Shown here piece by piece: positions 44,159-51,893 of a DNA stretch of 64,000 nt. Position 1 is the stretch's first letter; the number at the start of each line of letters is the position of its first letter. This stretch comes from Thermoplasmata archaeon (GTDB taxonomy: Archaea; Thermoplasmatota; Thermoplasmata; Thermoplasmatales; GCA-001856825). The position numbers and the translations under genes were made by a program. The DNA is taken from assembly GCA_021816725.1 (NCBI GenBank), contig JAKAXD010000004.1:28935-92934 (forward strand), given 5' to 3'. Below the pieces are notes generated by a model. That model had not been told where the DNA came from. It worked only from the letters and a program-made list of their open reading frames with translations, and did not search any database.

Positions 44159-45751
44159 TCATTTCCCTTGCGTCAACACTCCAGGTACCAATGAGTTCTT
44201 CGGATCAAAATAGTTCTTGGTATTTTCAGTCAGCCCGTAAAGATTGCCCTTGTATTCCCTAAGATACTTGGACTGCAAGCTTCCAATTCCGTGATGGTGC
44301 GATATTGACCCTCCATTCGCAAGTATGTTTTCCATTATCACATCCCTTATCCTGTTTAGCGCTAATGCTTTGTTATCTTTTGAATAAAATATGAACGTGA
44401 AATAGAGCGCCGAGCCTGTGACATACTGATGCGAGGAGTGGCATAGGATCATCCCTTTAATGTTCAGCGATTCAGTCGCTTCTGCAAATGCCTTCCTTGT
44501 AGACTGGTTGATTGTATCGAGTTTATCCCACGTAGCAGAAGTCTCAATCGTCTCCGCAACTATTCCTCTCTTTAGAAGCTCGTTATACATCATCGGCCTG
44601 GAGTATCTCTCCTTTTCCCAGAATTTTGACGGTAGCGATCCTAGGCTCAGGCCAGACTCGAATTCAATCTCCTCCTTCCTGTCGCTGATGGCAATAAGCA
44701 TTGCTCCCCTTTTGTCATTCATCCTGAAGTTCACATATCTCTTGAAGAGGTTATTGAGGAATTTGTCTTCGACACCCATCAGGGAAAGTTCTGTTTCATC
44801 CTCGTCGGATAATCTCGATATCGTGGGCACCTGTCCACCGGTGAACTTCTTCCGAAGCGATTCCAGCCCTTCACTGAACGAATTGAACATATACGCCCTG
44901 TAGAATGACCTGTCTGGTTTCTTGTGCACCTTCAGCCATGCCCTTGTAATTATGCCTAATGCTCCTTCACTCCCTATTGCAATGTCAGATAGCCTGAAGA
45001 ACGCAGATTCACCTGGTACTATCCTGTCCTGGTAGGTGCCTGTAGGAGATTGCATCCTCAGACCGATTACCATATCCCTCATCTTCCCATACCTATTGGA
45101 TTCCTGTCCGGCCGCGTTAGTAGCAATCCACCCTCCCACCGTGGAATAATAAAACGATTCCGGGAAGTTGCCGAGAGTCATCCCGAGCTTGTTGATTTCC
45201 TCCTCCAGCTTCGGTCCCTTAACGCCCGCTCCGACCTCCAGAACGTTGTTTCCGCTATGCAGAATAATGGAGTCAAGTCTAGCGGTATCGATACTGACGG
45301 AAAACCTTCTGGTTCCTGACGGGGACACTCCACCAGTAACTGTAGTCCCTCCACCAAAGGGTACCAGCTCTATCTTATCCCCAGCCATCTTCACAAGATT
45401 TATGATTTCATCTTCTGTTGGGTAAACAACAGCATCCACGGCCTTTACCTCCTCCCTATCCATCAACCTGATGTAATCAAGTCCTCCTCTGCCTATGGAA
45501 TGCCTAAGCCTATCCGTGGAATCGAAGGAGATGTGTTCATTTGATACACTGCTTAGAAGCAGCTTCCTGAGTTCCTCTGACGTCCCTAAGTCCTGAACGT
45601 CAACAAGACCTGACCAGATGATCTTATCTTCATTCAATCCAACCTTTCCTTTGATGAAATTCATGAGGGTTCCGTTCATTTCATAATTGGCATCTTTGTC
45701 CCCCCACAAGGCATAAAACTGGTTGGCCATGTATAGACAGTTATTCGGCAT
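44159..45751 (-). CDS. FAD-linked oxidase resembling alkylglycerone-phosphate synthase
   Basis: About 530 residues of a vanillyl-alcohol-oxidase-type flavoprotein. PTEDEIINLVKMA and PFGGGTTVTGGVSP bind FAD; FPESFYYSTVGGWIATNAAGQES and IAIGSEGALGIITRAWLKVH follow; the C-terminal SHHHGIGSLQSKYLREYKG is the ADPS-type histidine signature. ADPS makes ether bonds in eukaryotic plasmalogens; related archaeal and bacterial proteins are mostly D-lactate/glycolate-type dehydrogenases. ATG 45751 is preferred over the longer frame beginning at 45886, because ATTTTAAAAT (45771-45780) lies about 26 bases upstream. It is followed by the lipid-kinase-like gene 26 bases downstream, so both are probably one operon. 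Confidence 0.8.
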   Translation of the reverse strand: MPNNCLYMANQFYALWGDKDANYEMNGTLMNFIKGKVGLNEDKIIWSGLVDVQDLGTSEELRKLLLSSVSNEHISFDSTDRLRHSIGRGGLDYIRLMDREEVKAVDAVVYPTEDEIINLVKMAGDKIELVPFGGGTTVTGGVSPSGTRRFSVSIDTARLDSIILHSGNNVLEVGAGVKGPKLEEEINKLGMTLGNFPESFYYSTVGGWIATNAAGQESNRYGKMRDMVIGLRMQSPTGTYQDRIVPGESAFFRLSDIAIGSEGALGIITRAWLKVHKKPDRSFYRAYMFNSFSEGLESLRKKFTGGQVPTISRLSDEDETELSLMGVEDKFLNNLFKRYVNFRMNDKRGAMLIAISDRKEEIEFESGLSLGSLPSKFWEKERYSRPMMYNELLKRGIVAETIETSATWDKLDTINQSTRKAFAEATESLNIKGMILCHSSHQYVTGSALYFTFIFYSKDNKALALNRIRDVIMENILANGGSISHHHGIGSLQSKYLREYKGNLYGLTENTKNYFDPKNSLVPGVLTQGK

Positions 45752-45904
45752 ATATTTCAGTTTTGAACGAATTTTAAAATGTTCTAAATGACCCATCATT
45801 GCCATTAAAATTAGGAAACGGTTAGGTGGAGTGGCACATGAACTGAAGGACATTATTGCAGTAAAGTATTTGTATTTGTCAGACAATTATCATACAGATG
45901 AAAG

Positions 45905-45982
45905 ATGTACACTAAAATCGAGAAAATTGAAGAGGAAGTTAAGGGAATTGCGAGGGAGATCCTAGAAGATACATCCCTCTAA
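45905..45982 (+). CDS. Possible 25-residue helical peptide
   Basis: A very short ORF encodes MYTKIEKIEEEVKGIAREIL and four or five more residues before TAA, an amphipathic charged helix. T-runs follow at 45985-45991 and 46003-46008. There is no clear promoter, so it may be chance or a gene remnant. Confidence 0.2.
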   Translation: MYTKIEKIEEEVKGIAREILEDTSL

Positions 45983-46055
45983 TTTTTTTCACTCTAACGT
46001 TTTTTTAGTACCTTCTTGGTAAAAACATTAATATTTTAGGCAATTTACGAACTCA

Positions 46056-46130
46056 GGGGCCGTAGCTTAGATTGGTTAGAGCACCCGGCTGATAACCGGG
46101 AGGTCGTCGGTCCAAATCCGATCGGCCCCA
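46056..46130 (+). tRNA. tRNA-Ile (GAT anticodon)
   Basis: The acceptor stem GGGGCCG (46056-46062) pairs with CGGCCCC (46123-46129), discriminator A 46130; CCA is not encoded. The anticodon stem CCCGG/CCGGG encloses CTGATAA, with anticodon GAT at 46091-46093. No intron. A TATA-like TTAATATTTTAG (46029-46040) lies about 25 bases upstream. Confidence 0.97.
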
Positions 46131-46187
46131 TCTGAACGCGAAGGACCACCGTTAACCCTGAGTATTGTTCAGAAAAAAAGACTTAGT

Positions 46188-47696
46188 TCATTTGGTCTGA
46201 TATTCCACTTCGTAGACCCTCTTCTCTGTTTCCATTTTAGATTTCCTGCCAAGAACTTCCTCTCCAAAGTATATTATTACCAATCCAGCTACGAAGGTGA
46301 CTGCTGCAATGATGAATGCATAATAGAAGGCCATGTGCGAAGGAAGAACTTCCCTTATAGGGTGAGTCCCGATGTAACCTACCGTATAGGTGGCAGTGAA
46401 GGTTGAGAGAAGCGATCCAGCTGTAGGGGCCCCGATCGCGCTGCCCACGTTCCTGAAAGTACCGTTCATCCCGGTTGCAAGCCCCATATCCTTCGGGTGC
46501 ACCGTCAGTATAAGGTAGTTTATCACCGATGCATTCAACATTGACAATCCTGACCCGGTTACGAATTCGTATACCATGACCATTGTGTAGGAAGGCGCAA
46601 ATGCCTGCATTAGGAAACCTGCTGCTGCAATAACGCTGCCTAATACAGCAAATGGTTTCACTCCCACCCTCGATATCAACTGACCTGTGATCGGAGCGAA
46701 GATAATCATACCGATCGCAAATGGAACCAGGGATAGGCCAGTGGCTAGAATGCTCTTGCCCAAGCCATCAGGTGCTGGCAGCTCAAACCTGTACGTAAGA
46801 GCCTGCATGGCAAGGAACATTCCCATACCAGAGATAGCTATTGCAAGATTGGTTACCATAACATTCCTCTGCGACAGCAACCTGAAATTCATTATCGCTT
46901 CTCCACCTGCCTTCGTGTACCTGAATTCATATAAGACCAATGGAACTACAAGTAATGCTGATATGACGAACATCGTCACTACGCTGATTGAGCCCCATCC
47001 CCATACAGGTCCCTGAGATAGACCGAAAACGAACATTCCGAGCACGATTGCGAGTAATGATGCCCCGACATAATCTATTCTTACGTCGGGCCTCTTGTAT
47101 CTTGACTCCTTGATCATTATTATAGCTATGATCGTGGCTGCAATTACGAAAGGCACTGCACTGTGGTAGGTCCACCTCCATCCGAAGTCATTTGAAACGA
47201 GGGAACCCAGAGGCAAACTTACCGCAAATCCAGCACCGAACATTGCACTTATAAGAGCCTGTGCTTTCGGTACCATCTCCTTCGGGAACTCCTCCCTTAT
47301 GAGGCTCATTCCGAGTGGGAGTATGGTGAGGCCAATGCCCTGTATTGTCCTAGAAACAACCATGAAGGTGAAGTTGGGTGAGAATCCTGTGATAGAAACG
47401 AATATGGCATATACAATCATTGAGATCGAAAGCATCTTCTTCTTACCGTAAATGTCCCCCAGCTTACCAATGACCGGAGTGAGGGCCACCCCTCCCACCA
47501 GGTAGCTTGATAGTACCAGGCTTACCTGAGAGGCGCTGACGCCAAACCCTGTTGCTATACTCCTCAACGACGGCGTCAGCATTCCCTCCACGTACATCAC
47601 TATGATAACTATGAATGCAAGTAGAGCCATCACCCTGTTTGTATAATGCTTGTCGAACTCTCCATCCCCATTGACATTTTCATACATCCTAATCAC
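46188..47696 (-). CDS. MFS transporter, DHA2-type (14 helices)
   Basis: A 502-residue major facilitator protein with about 14 membrane helices, the drug:proton antiporter DHA2 layout. The loop 2-3 signature is GKLGDIYGKKKML; SRTIQGIGLTILPLGMSLIREEFP is motif B-like; GLVSNDF... near helix 5 with AGFAVSLPLGSLVSNDFGWRW gives the antiporter motif C region; TGMNGTFRNVGSAIGAPTAG is in the C half. It would export toxic compounds using the proton gradient. It overlaps the upstream MarR gene by eight bases, so expression is probably controlled by that repressor. Confidence 0.88.
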   Translation of the reverse strand: MIRMYENVNGDGEFDKHYTNRVMALLAFIVIIVMYVEGMLTPSLRSIATGFGVSASQVSLVLSSYLVGGVALTPVIGKLGDIYGKKKMLSISMIVYAIFVSITGFSPNFTFMVVSRTIQGIGLTILPLGMSLIREEFPKEMVPKAQALISAMFGAGFAVSLPLGSLVSNDFGWRWTYHSAVPFVIAATIIAIIMIKESRYKRPDVRIDYVGASLLAIVLGMFVFGLSQGPVWGWGSISVVTMFVISALLVVPLVLYEFRYTKAGGEAIMNFRLLSQRNVMVTNLAIAISGMGMFLAMQALTYRFELPAPDGLGKSILATGLSLVPFAIGMIIFAPITGQLISRVGVKPFAVLGSVIAAAGFLMQAFAPSYTMVMVYEFVTGSGLSMLNASVINYLILTVHPKDMGLATGMNGTFRNVGSAIGAPTAGSLLSTFTATYTVGYIGTHPIREVLPSHMAFYYAFIIAAVTFVAGLVIIYFGEEVLGRKSKMETEKRVYEVEYQTK

Positions 47697-48168
47697 TCTT
47701 TGAACCCTGTTTTGATATGGATCCTAGTTTCTCCCTGATAGATCTCAAGGACAGATTCAGTCTCCTGACGTCCTCAACCGCCAGGCCATCTGTTGCTTTC
47801 CTGAAAACTTCCTCGAGCTGATAATTCAGGGATTCCAGTCTCTTCCTTCCCTCATCCGTCAGATGGACGTAGTAATTCCTCCTGTCTTCCCCTTCCTTTA
47901 TTCTAGTAACGAACCCGTCCTTCTCCAGATTGTCAACTATCTTTGTAACTGTTGGCTTTGAAACTCCGAGGCTTGCTGAGCACTCCTTGAGCCTCAAAGG
48001 ACCCTTGCTGCTGACAAAATACATTATGAAAAGACCAGGCCTCGTGAGCCTTTCATTCCTTAGCAGCTTATGTCGCCAAAGCATAACGTCATCTGTCATT
48101 CTCTCCAGATTGTCTACCAATTCATCTCTTTCTGAAGAGTCAGTTAAGCTTTGGTTAAGATTTTTCAC
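47689..48168 (-). CDS. MarR-family transcriptional regulator
   Basis: A 159-residue winged-helix repressor. The DNA-recognition helix is in LRLKECSASLGVSKPTVTKIVDNLEKDGFV and the wing in TRIKEGEDRRNYYVHLTDEGRKRLESL, both classical for MarR; N- and C-terminal helices make the dimer. It starts with GTG 48168 about 26 bases from the TATA box. It is co-transcribed with the MFS exporter and probably represses the pair until a ligand binds. Confidence 0.9.
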   Translation of the reverse strand: MKNLNQSLTDSSERDELVDNLERMTDDVMLWRHKLLRNERLTRPGLFIMYFVSSKGPLRLKECSASLGVSKPTVTKIVDNLEKDGFVTRIKEGEDRRNYYVHLTDEGRKRLESLNYQLEEVFRKATDGLAVEDVRRLNLSLRSIREKLGSISKQGSKSD

Positions 48169-48171
48169 TTA

Positions 48172-48198
48172 CCCTAATTTATAGGGATTATATAATGA
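48172..48198 (-). promoter_or_regulatory. MarR-MFS promoter with inverted-repeat operator
   Basis: The TATA-like TTATATAAT (48190-48198, read on the minus strand) lies about 26 bases before GTG 48168. Between box and start is CCCTA-ATTTA-TAGGG (48172-48186), a perfect 5-bp inverted repeat, where a bound repressor would block initiation. Confidence 0.55.
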
Positions 48199-48263
48199 TT
48201 CGCCAGTGCTAACAATTAGTCAAATCGAACCAATGTTGCAGGCACTTTGCCTGATCCATTTTC

Positions 48264-48635
48264 CTACAAGTATGACCAAAAATTGTCCTGCCACAGGTCG
48301 TACTCCTCAGTAACTTCCATTGAATGCTGAACTTTGAATGACGGCTCCCTTCTTTCTTCCCTGTAGTTCTTCATAAGTTCCTCTTTTGTGTTCTTGGATA
48401 GTTCGTTGAACCTGTTCCTGACTTCATCTTCAACGAGGGGATGTAGTTTGCTCATCTTGGGTCCTATGAAGCATACCTTGAAGAACTTCTCATTATCGAT
48501 CTTGACGTGGAATATCCTCCAATCTATCTCCATTTTTTTCATGAATTCATTGCCTACAATATTTGCCAGTGCTTCCGTTATCTCCAATTGGTCCTTATCG
48601 GAAACATTGAATGCTATTTCCAATCCTCTATTCAT
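48264..48635 (-). CDS. Hypothetical soluble protein (123 aa)
   Basis: The product MNRGLEIAFNVSDKDQLEIT continues with WRIFHVKIDNEKFFKVCFIGPKM and ends EEYDLWQDNFWSYL; an alpha/beta protein of no recognised family. ATG 48635 is chosen over ATG 48668 because GGAGG sits five bases before it, a strong Shine-Dalgarno match. The upstream ATG would add 11 residues. It stands between the MarR promoter and a decayed-looking spacer, with no functional context. Confidence 0.65.
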   Translation of the reverse strand: MNRGLEIAFNVSDKDQLEITEALANIVGNEFMKKMEIDWRIFHVKIDNEKFFKVCFIGPKMSKLHPLVEDEVRNRFNELSKNTKEELMKNYREERREPSFKVQHSMEVTEEYDLWQDNFWSYL

Positions 48636-48668
48636 TTGATCCTCCCAATTATTGATAAAATGTTTCAT

Positions 48669-48978
48669 TTAATCGTTTCCCTTACGTACAATTTCTGCTT
48701 GGACCGATGACAGCTAAGTGGATATGGGAAGAGGTATTTCCTCAACTTCATGGTCTATTGCGGGGGTCAATAACTGTCGCCCGCAATCTGGACTCTGTTG
48801 TGATGAAATTTGTAGGCACTAGGAGCTCGCCTGCCTTGTCTTCAAGAAATCCGTTAACTTCCTCTTTCGCAGCCTTCAGGCCTTGCCATGGATAGTACAG
48901 TTAGATCCGCTGCCACTGATCATTTAAAGATTTTGACTGGTTTTGAGTATAGAATAAAAAATAAAATAATTGGGTGTT
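48669..48978. other. Spacer with a possible gene remnant
   Basis: No intact gene is seen. On the minus strand an open stretch from about 48897 to 48751 encodes protein-like sequence (YYPWQGLKAAKEEVNGFLED, then LLVPTNFITTESRLRA) with no start codon, ending at TGA; a neighbouring frame continues with EVEEIPLPIST. This looks like a decayed or truncated gene rather than random sequence, but I do not recognise the family. Confidence 0.3.
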
Positions 48979-50433
48979 TTACCTTCCTACCAGGGCCGCT
49001 GCTTCCACGTCCTCAAGGTATGCTGAATCCCTGGATGATTCCTCCAGTGATTTTCCCTTAGGCTCTGGCAAAAGGATTATCGTCAGTATCAACCCCAACG
49101 CTGCAAGTGCTGAGAGTACCAGGAATAGACCTTTCAGGTGGAACTGGGCCGTTATGTATATGTTGAGGAACGTTCCTATGAAAGCACCAATTTTTCCACC
49201 CGCTGCAGCTATGCCTGAACCGGTCCCCCTGGCGGATATGGGGAATACCTCAGGAGGCACGACGAATGTTGTGACATTTGGTCCGAACTCAATGAAGAAA
49301 TAGCTGATCCCGTACAGGACAAGGAACTGAAGCACGTAAGCTGAAGTTGTAAGGAATGTGAATATCCCTAGGATTCCAAATGAGATGGCCATCATGGCAA
49401 AACCCACGATCTGTATTGGCTTTCTGCCTATCCTATCCATAGTAAAAGTTGCCAGCCAGTATCCCGGAAGTGCTGCAACACCGAAGATCAATGCACTGTA
49501 TTCGGTGCTCCTTATGACATGTGCAATCCCTGTGATACTGGATGGAACCAGGAATCCTAGCATCTCGCTAGACATGATGCTGTTGCCGTACAATGCCCAG
49601 TCCATTAGGAACCAGGTTCCTGCAGTCACAATTATAAGCCCGATCAATTTGGGGTCCGTCAGCATTCTCTTCAACGTCATATGACTCTTGGCCACGGAAT
49701 TTTTCTTTGTCACTGAGACGTTCATGTTCGTGTATTTGTCCAGGTCCCTGGTAGCCTTGTCCAGTTTCCCCCTCACTATTGCAGTGTATTTAGGAGGTTC
49801 TGGCATCTTTCTTCTGTAGTATATTACCACTGCTGCAGGTATCGCGCCAATTGCGAGCAGAAGCTTCCATGTTATCCCCGGATATACTCCAGTCGTCAGG
49901 AATGCTAGTGCAACCAATGGGCCGGACACCAGTCCCAGGCTCTGCATGGAAAATACCATTCCTATGAATCTCCCCCTGTTCTTGGTATTCGAGTACTCGC
50001 TCATGATCACTGAACTTGTTGCATAATCCCCTCCAATACCTATTCCCAGCAGGAATCTCCAAGCTATGAGGAAGTAAATTCCGTTCACAGGTACGAGAAA
50101 TGCGCTTCCTATCGCTCCTATTACGAGTATTATGAGCTCCAGCCCATATACTGCCTTCCTTCCAAGAATGTCCAGGAGCCTACCGAATATCGTTGCACCA
50201 ACTACAGCTGCTATGAGTGCTGTAGAAGCCACCAAGGACGTCTCAAATGTCGTGAACTTATTCCACCCTGCCAAGGGAAGTATAGATAGAACAACACCTA
50301 TTATGAAGAGATCGTATGCATCAGTAAAGAACCCCATCCCCGCTGTCAACCACGTCTTGTAGTGGAAGCCAGAGGGTTTGGATTTATTCAAGGAATCCAC
50401 AATCCTCTCCACATCTCCGTCAATGCTATTCAT
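48979..50433 (-). CDS. MFS transporter, phosphate:proton symporter (PHS)-like
   Basis: A 484-residue 12-helix carrier. GMGFFTDAYDLFIIGVV in helix 1 is the signature of the phosphate:H+ symporter group (Pho84 type). GRLLDILGRKAVYG is the loop 2-3 motif; FLLGIGIGGDYATSSVIMSEYSNTKNRGR the helix 4-5 region; IDRIGRKPIQ-like TMDRIGRKPIQIVG the second-half repeat; and LPEPKGKSLEE the C-terminal motif. Substrates of archaeal members may be phosphate or organic acids. Monocistronic. Confidence 0.83.
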   Translation of the reverse strand: MNSIDGDVERIVDSLNKSKPSGFHYKTWLTAGMGFFTDAYDLFIIGVVLSILPLAGWNKFTTFETSLVASTALIAAVVGATIFGRLLDILGRKAVYGLELIILVIGAIGSAFLVPVNGIYFLIAWRFLLGIGIGGDYATSSVIMSEYSNTKNRGRFIGMVFSMQSLGLVSGPLVALAFLTTGVYPGITWKLLLAIGAIPAAVVIYYRRKMPEPPKYTAIVRGKLDKATRDLDKYTNMNVSVTKKNSVAKSHMTLKRMLTDPKLIGLIIVTAGTWFLMDWALYGNSIMSSEMLGFLVPSSITGIAHVIRSTEYSALIFGVAALPGYWLATFTMDRIGRKPIQIVGFAMMAISFGILGIFTFLTTSAYVLQFLVLYGISYFFIEFGPNVTTFVVPPEVFPISARGTGSGIAAAGGKIGAFIGTFLNIYITAQFHLKGLFLVLSALAALGLILTIILLPEPKGKSLEESSRDSAYLEDVEAAALVGR

Positions 50434-50655
50434 TTAACACCACGGCGAGAAGGTTGGGAGAGAGTTAATCGTCATGCAATTTCTTTAATAGATGTATGTT
50501 GTGCAACGTAGAATATATAGAACCTCTTTATTTACTCCCTGGATTGCCTCTTCCCAGTAGTCTTTCATTACCACAAAAAGGAATGGCGCTACAATTTCTC
50601 TTCTGCAGAGTGATTTTGTTCCCCCTTAATCCCATTCCATTAAGCCGACCTTCAT

Positions 50656-51537
50656 TTATTGAAGCGAGAGCATCTGCACTTCACTTATGATGTATGATGG
50701 AAGACCGCAGTAGGGATTCGGTAAGCCAAGATTGGTTATGTACACAAAAGAAAAGTACTTTGTTGCCGAACCAAACCAAGACGGCTCCAGATACGGAACG
50801 TTGAAGCTTATCATTGACGAGTTTGATCTTGGATTTCCGTTGACTATGGAAAGGAAACTTCCCGGACCGGGCAATCCAGGATTCTCATAGAGGACAGTTA
50901 CATTGAAGCAAGAGGAGATGGAATTTGGAGAATATGTGCCTGGGTTGCCAACAATATATCCCAGCCCAATTGCCCTTATGCGGGATGCTAAATCATTATA
51001 GAATAGAGCTTCAGAAGGATTATCCGAAACTTCGTCCAGGAAGATTCCACTAACCTTGTACCATGCGGAATAATTCAATGCCTGTTGTTCTATTGCATCA
51101 GGAGAGCGCATACCGTAGGACGTATAGATGTATCCCAGCACTACGATGCCTGATGACTTCAACATCTGAGTCCAGTAGACGTATGATTCCGATATGTTGT
51201 TTCCTGACCCGTTCTCTGGATTGATTATTACTACCATCGGGACATCAGGGTATTGTTTATGGATGCTGATCAGTTCGTCCCATGATCCGTTCGGGTCAAA
51301 ATATAACGGCACGATAAGACCGGTCATTGCTTGCTGTTTTTCTGGGGAAGAGCTGTAAAAGTTTTTTTCATAATCTAATGTGAGAGCAGTCGAGATCAAC
51401 AATATTGCTGATATCAAGAGGGCATAGAAAATGACCCGCCTTCCTGTAATAGCATTCTTTGACTTCATCTTGGAAGCGCAGGTATCCCAGTTTTCCTTCC
51501 TCTGAACTGATGTGTTGCCAAATTTTACGTATTTCAT
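50656..51537 (-). CDS. Membrane-anchored spherulation-specific family 4 protein (GH135-like hydrolase)
   Basis: A 293-residue protein with one N-terminal membrane anchor (about 34-53: VIFYALLISAILLISTALTL) and an extracellular TIM-barrel-like domain. The Spherulin-4 pattern is clear: GLIVPLYFDPNGSWDEL, MVVIINPENGSGNNIS, VLGYIYTSYGMRSPDAIEQQ, YKVSGIFLDEVSDN with acidic catalytic candidates, and GYIVGNPGTYSPNS. Fungal Sph3 (GH135) cleaves galactosamine-containing exopolysaccharide. Many N-x-S/T sequons suggest glycosylation outside the cell. The role in an archaeon is unknown; cell-surface or biofilm glycan turnover is an inference. An upstream TATAAT-like box fits ATG 51537. Confidence 0.82.
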   Translation of the reverse strand: MKYVKFGNTSVQRKENWDTCASKMKSKNAITGRRVIFYALLISAILLISTALTLDYEKNFYSSSPEKQQAMTGLIVPLYFDPNGSWDELISIHKQYPDVPMVVIINPENGSGNNISESYVYWTQMLKSSGIVVLGYIYTSYGMRSPDAIEQQALNYSAWYKVSGIFLDEVSDNPSEALFYNDLASRIRAIGLGYIVGNPGTYSPNSISSCFNVTVLYENPGLPGPGSFLSIVNGNPRSNSSMISFNVPYLEPSWFGSATKYFSFVYITNLGLPNPYCGLPSYIISEVQMLSLQ

Positions 51538-51893
51538 GCATACCCGTTGATGAGCAATTATACAAAGCCATTGAGGGATTTAAGATAGGCGCTTAAGTTT
51601 CCACTTTCGATGATTCCACTTTGCCTCTTATCGGGAAAGCATAAATGAAGGCCCCTGAGACCAAGAATGGCCCTTTGCAATTTGTGGCATCAATGCGTTC
51701 TTGCATGTCCTTCCTGAAGAATATTCGTCAGAAGTTGTCATGAAAATAATTCATAGGTTCTATCGTATGCATGATGCACGACGCTTGATTTGCAAAACTT
51801 TGCACAGAGAGCTTTAAAGATCCAATGCCAACAAGGTAAAGAGCAAAACCTGAGAGGGAAACTTTATTATATCCTCGTTAACATACTAAAGGG
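51538..51893. other. Divergent intergenic region (356 bases)
   Basis: It lies between the spherulin-like and acyl-CoA synthetase genes. The right part has TTTATTATATCC (51862-51873), a TATA-like box 26 bases before ATG 51894. An unsupported 32-codon ORF runs 51645-51743. No structured RNA was recognised. Confidence 0.4.

Noticed and set aside
45752..45886. Longer N-terminus of the FAD-linked oxidase from 45886
   Set aside because: The extra residues are unlike the family, and the TATA-like box at 45771-45780 lies inside this stretch at leaderless distance from ATG 45751.
48707..48895. 62-codon plus-strand ORF
   Set aside because: It has no start signal or protein-like pattern; the opposite strand looks more coding-like.
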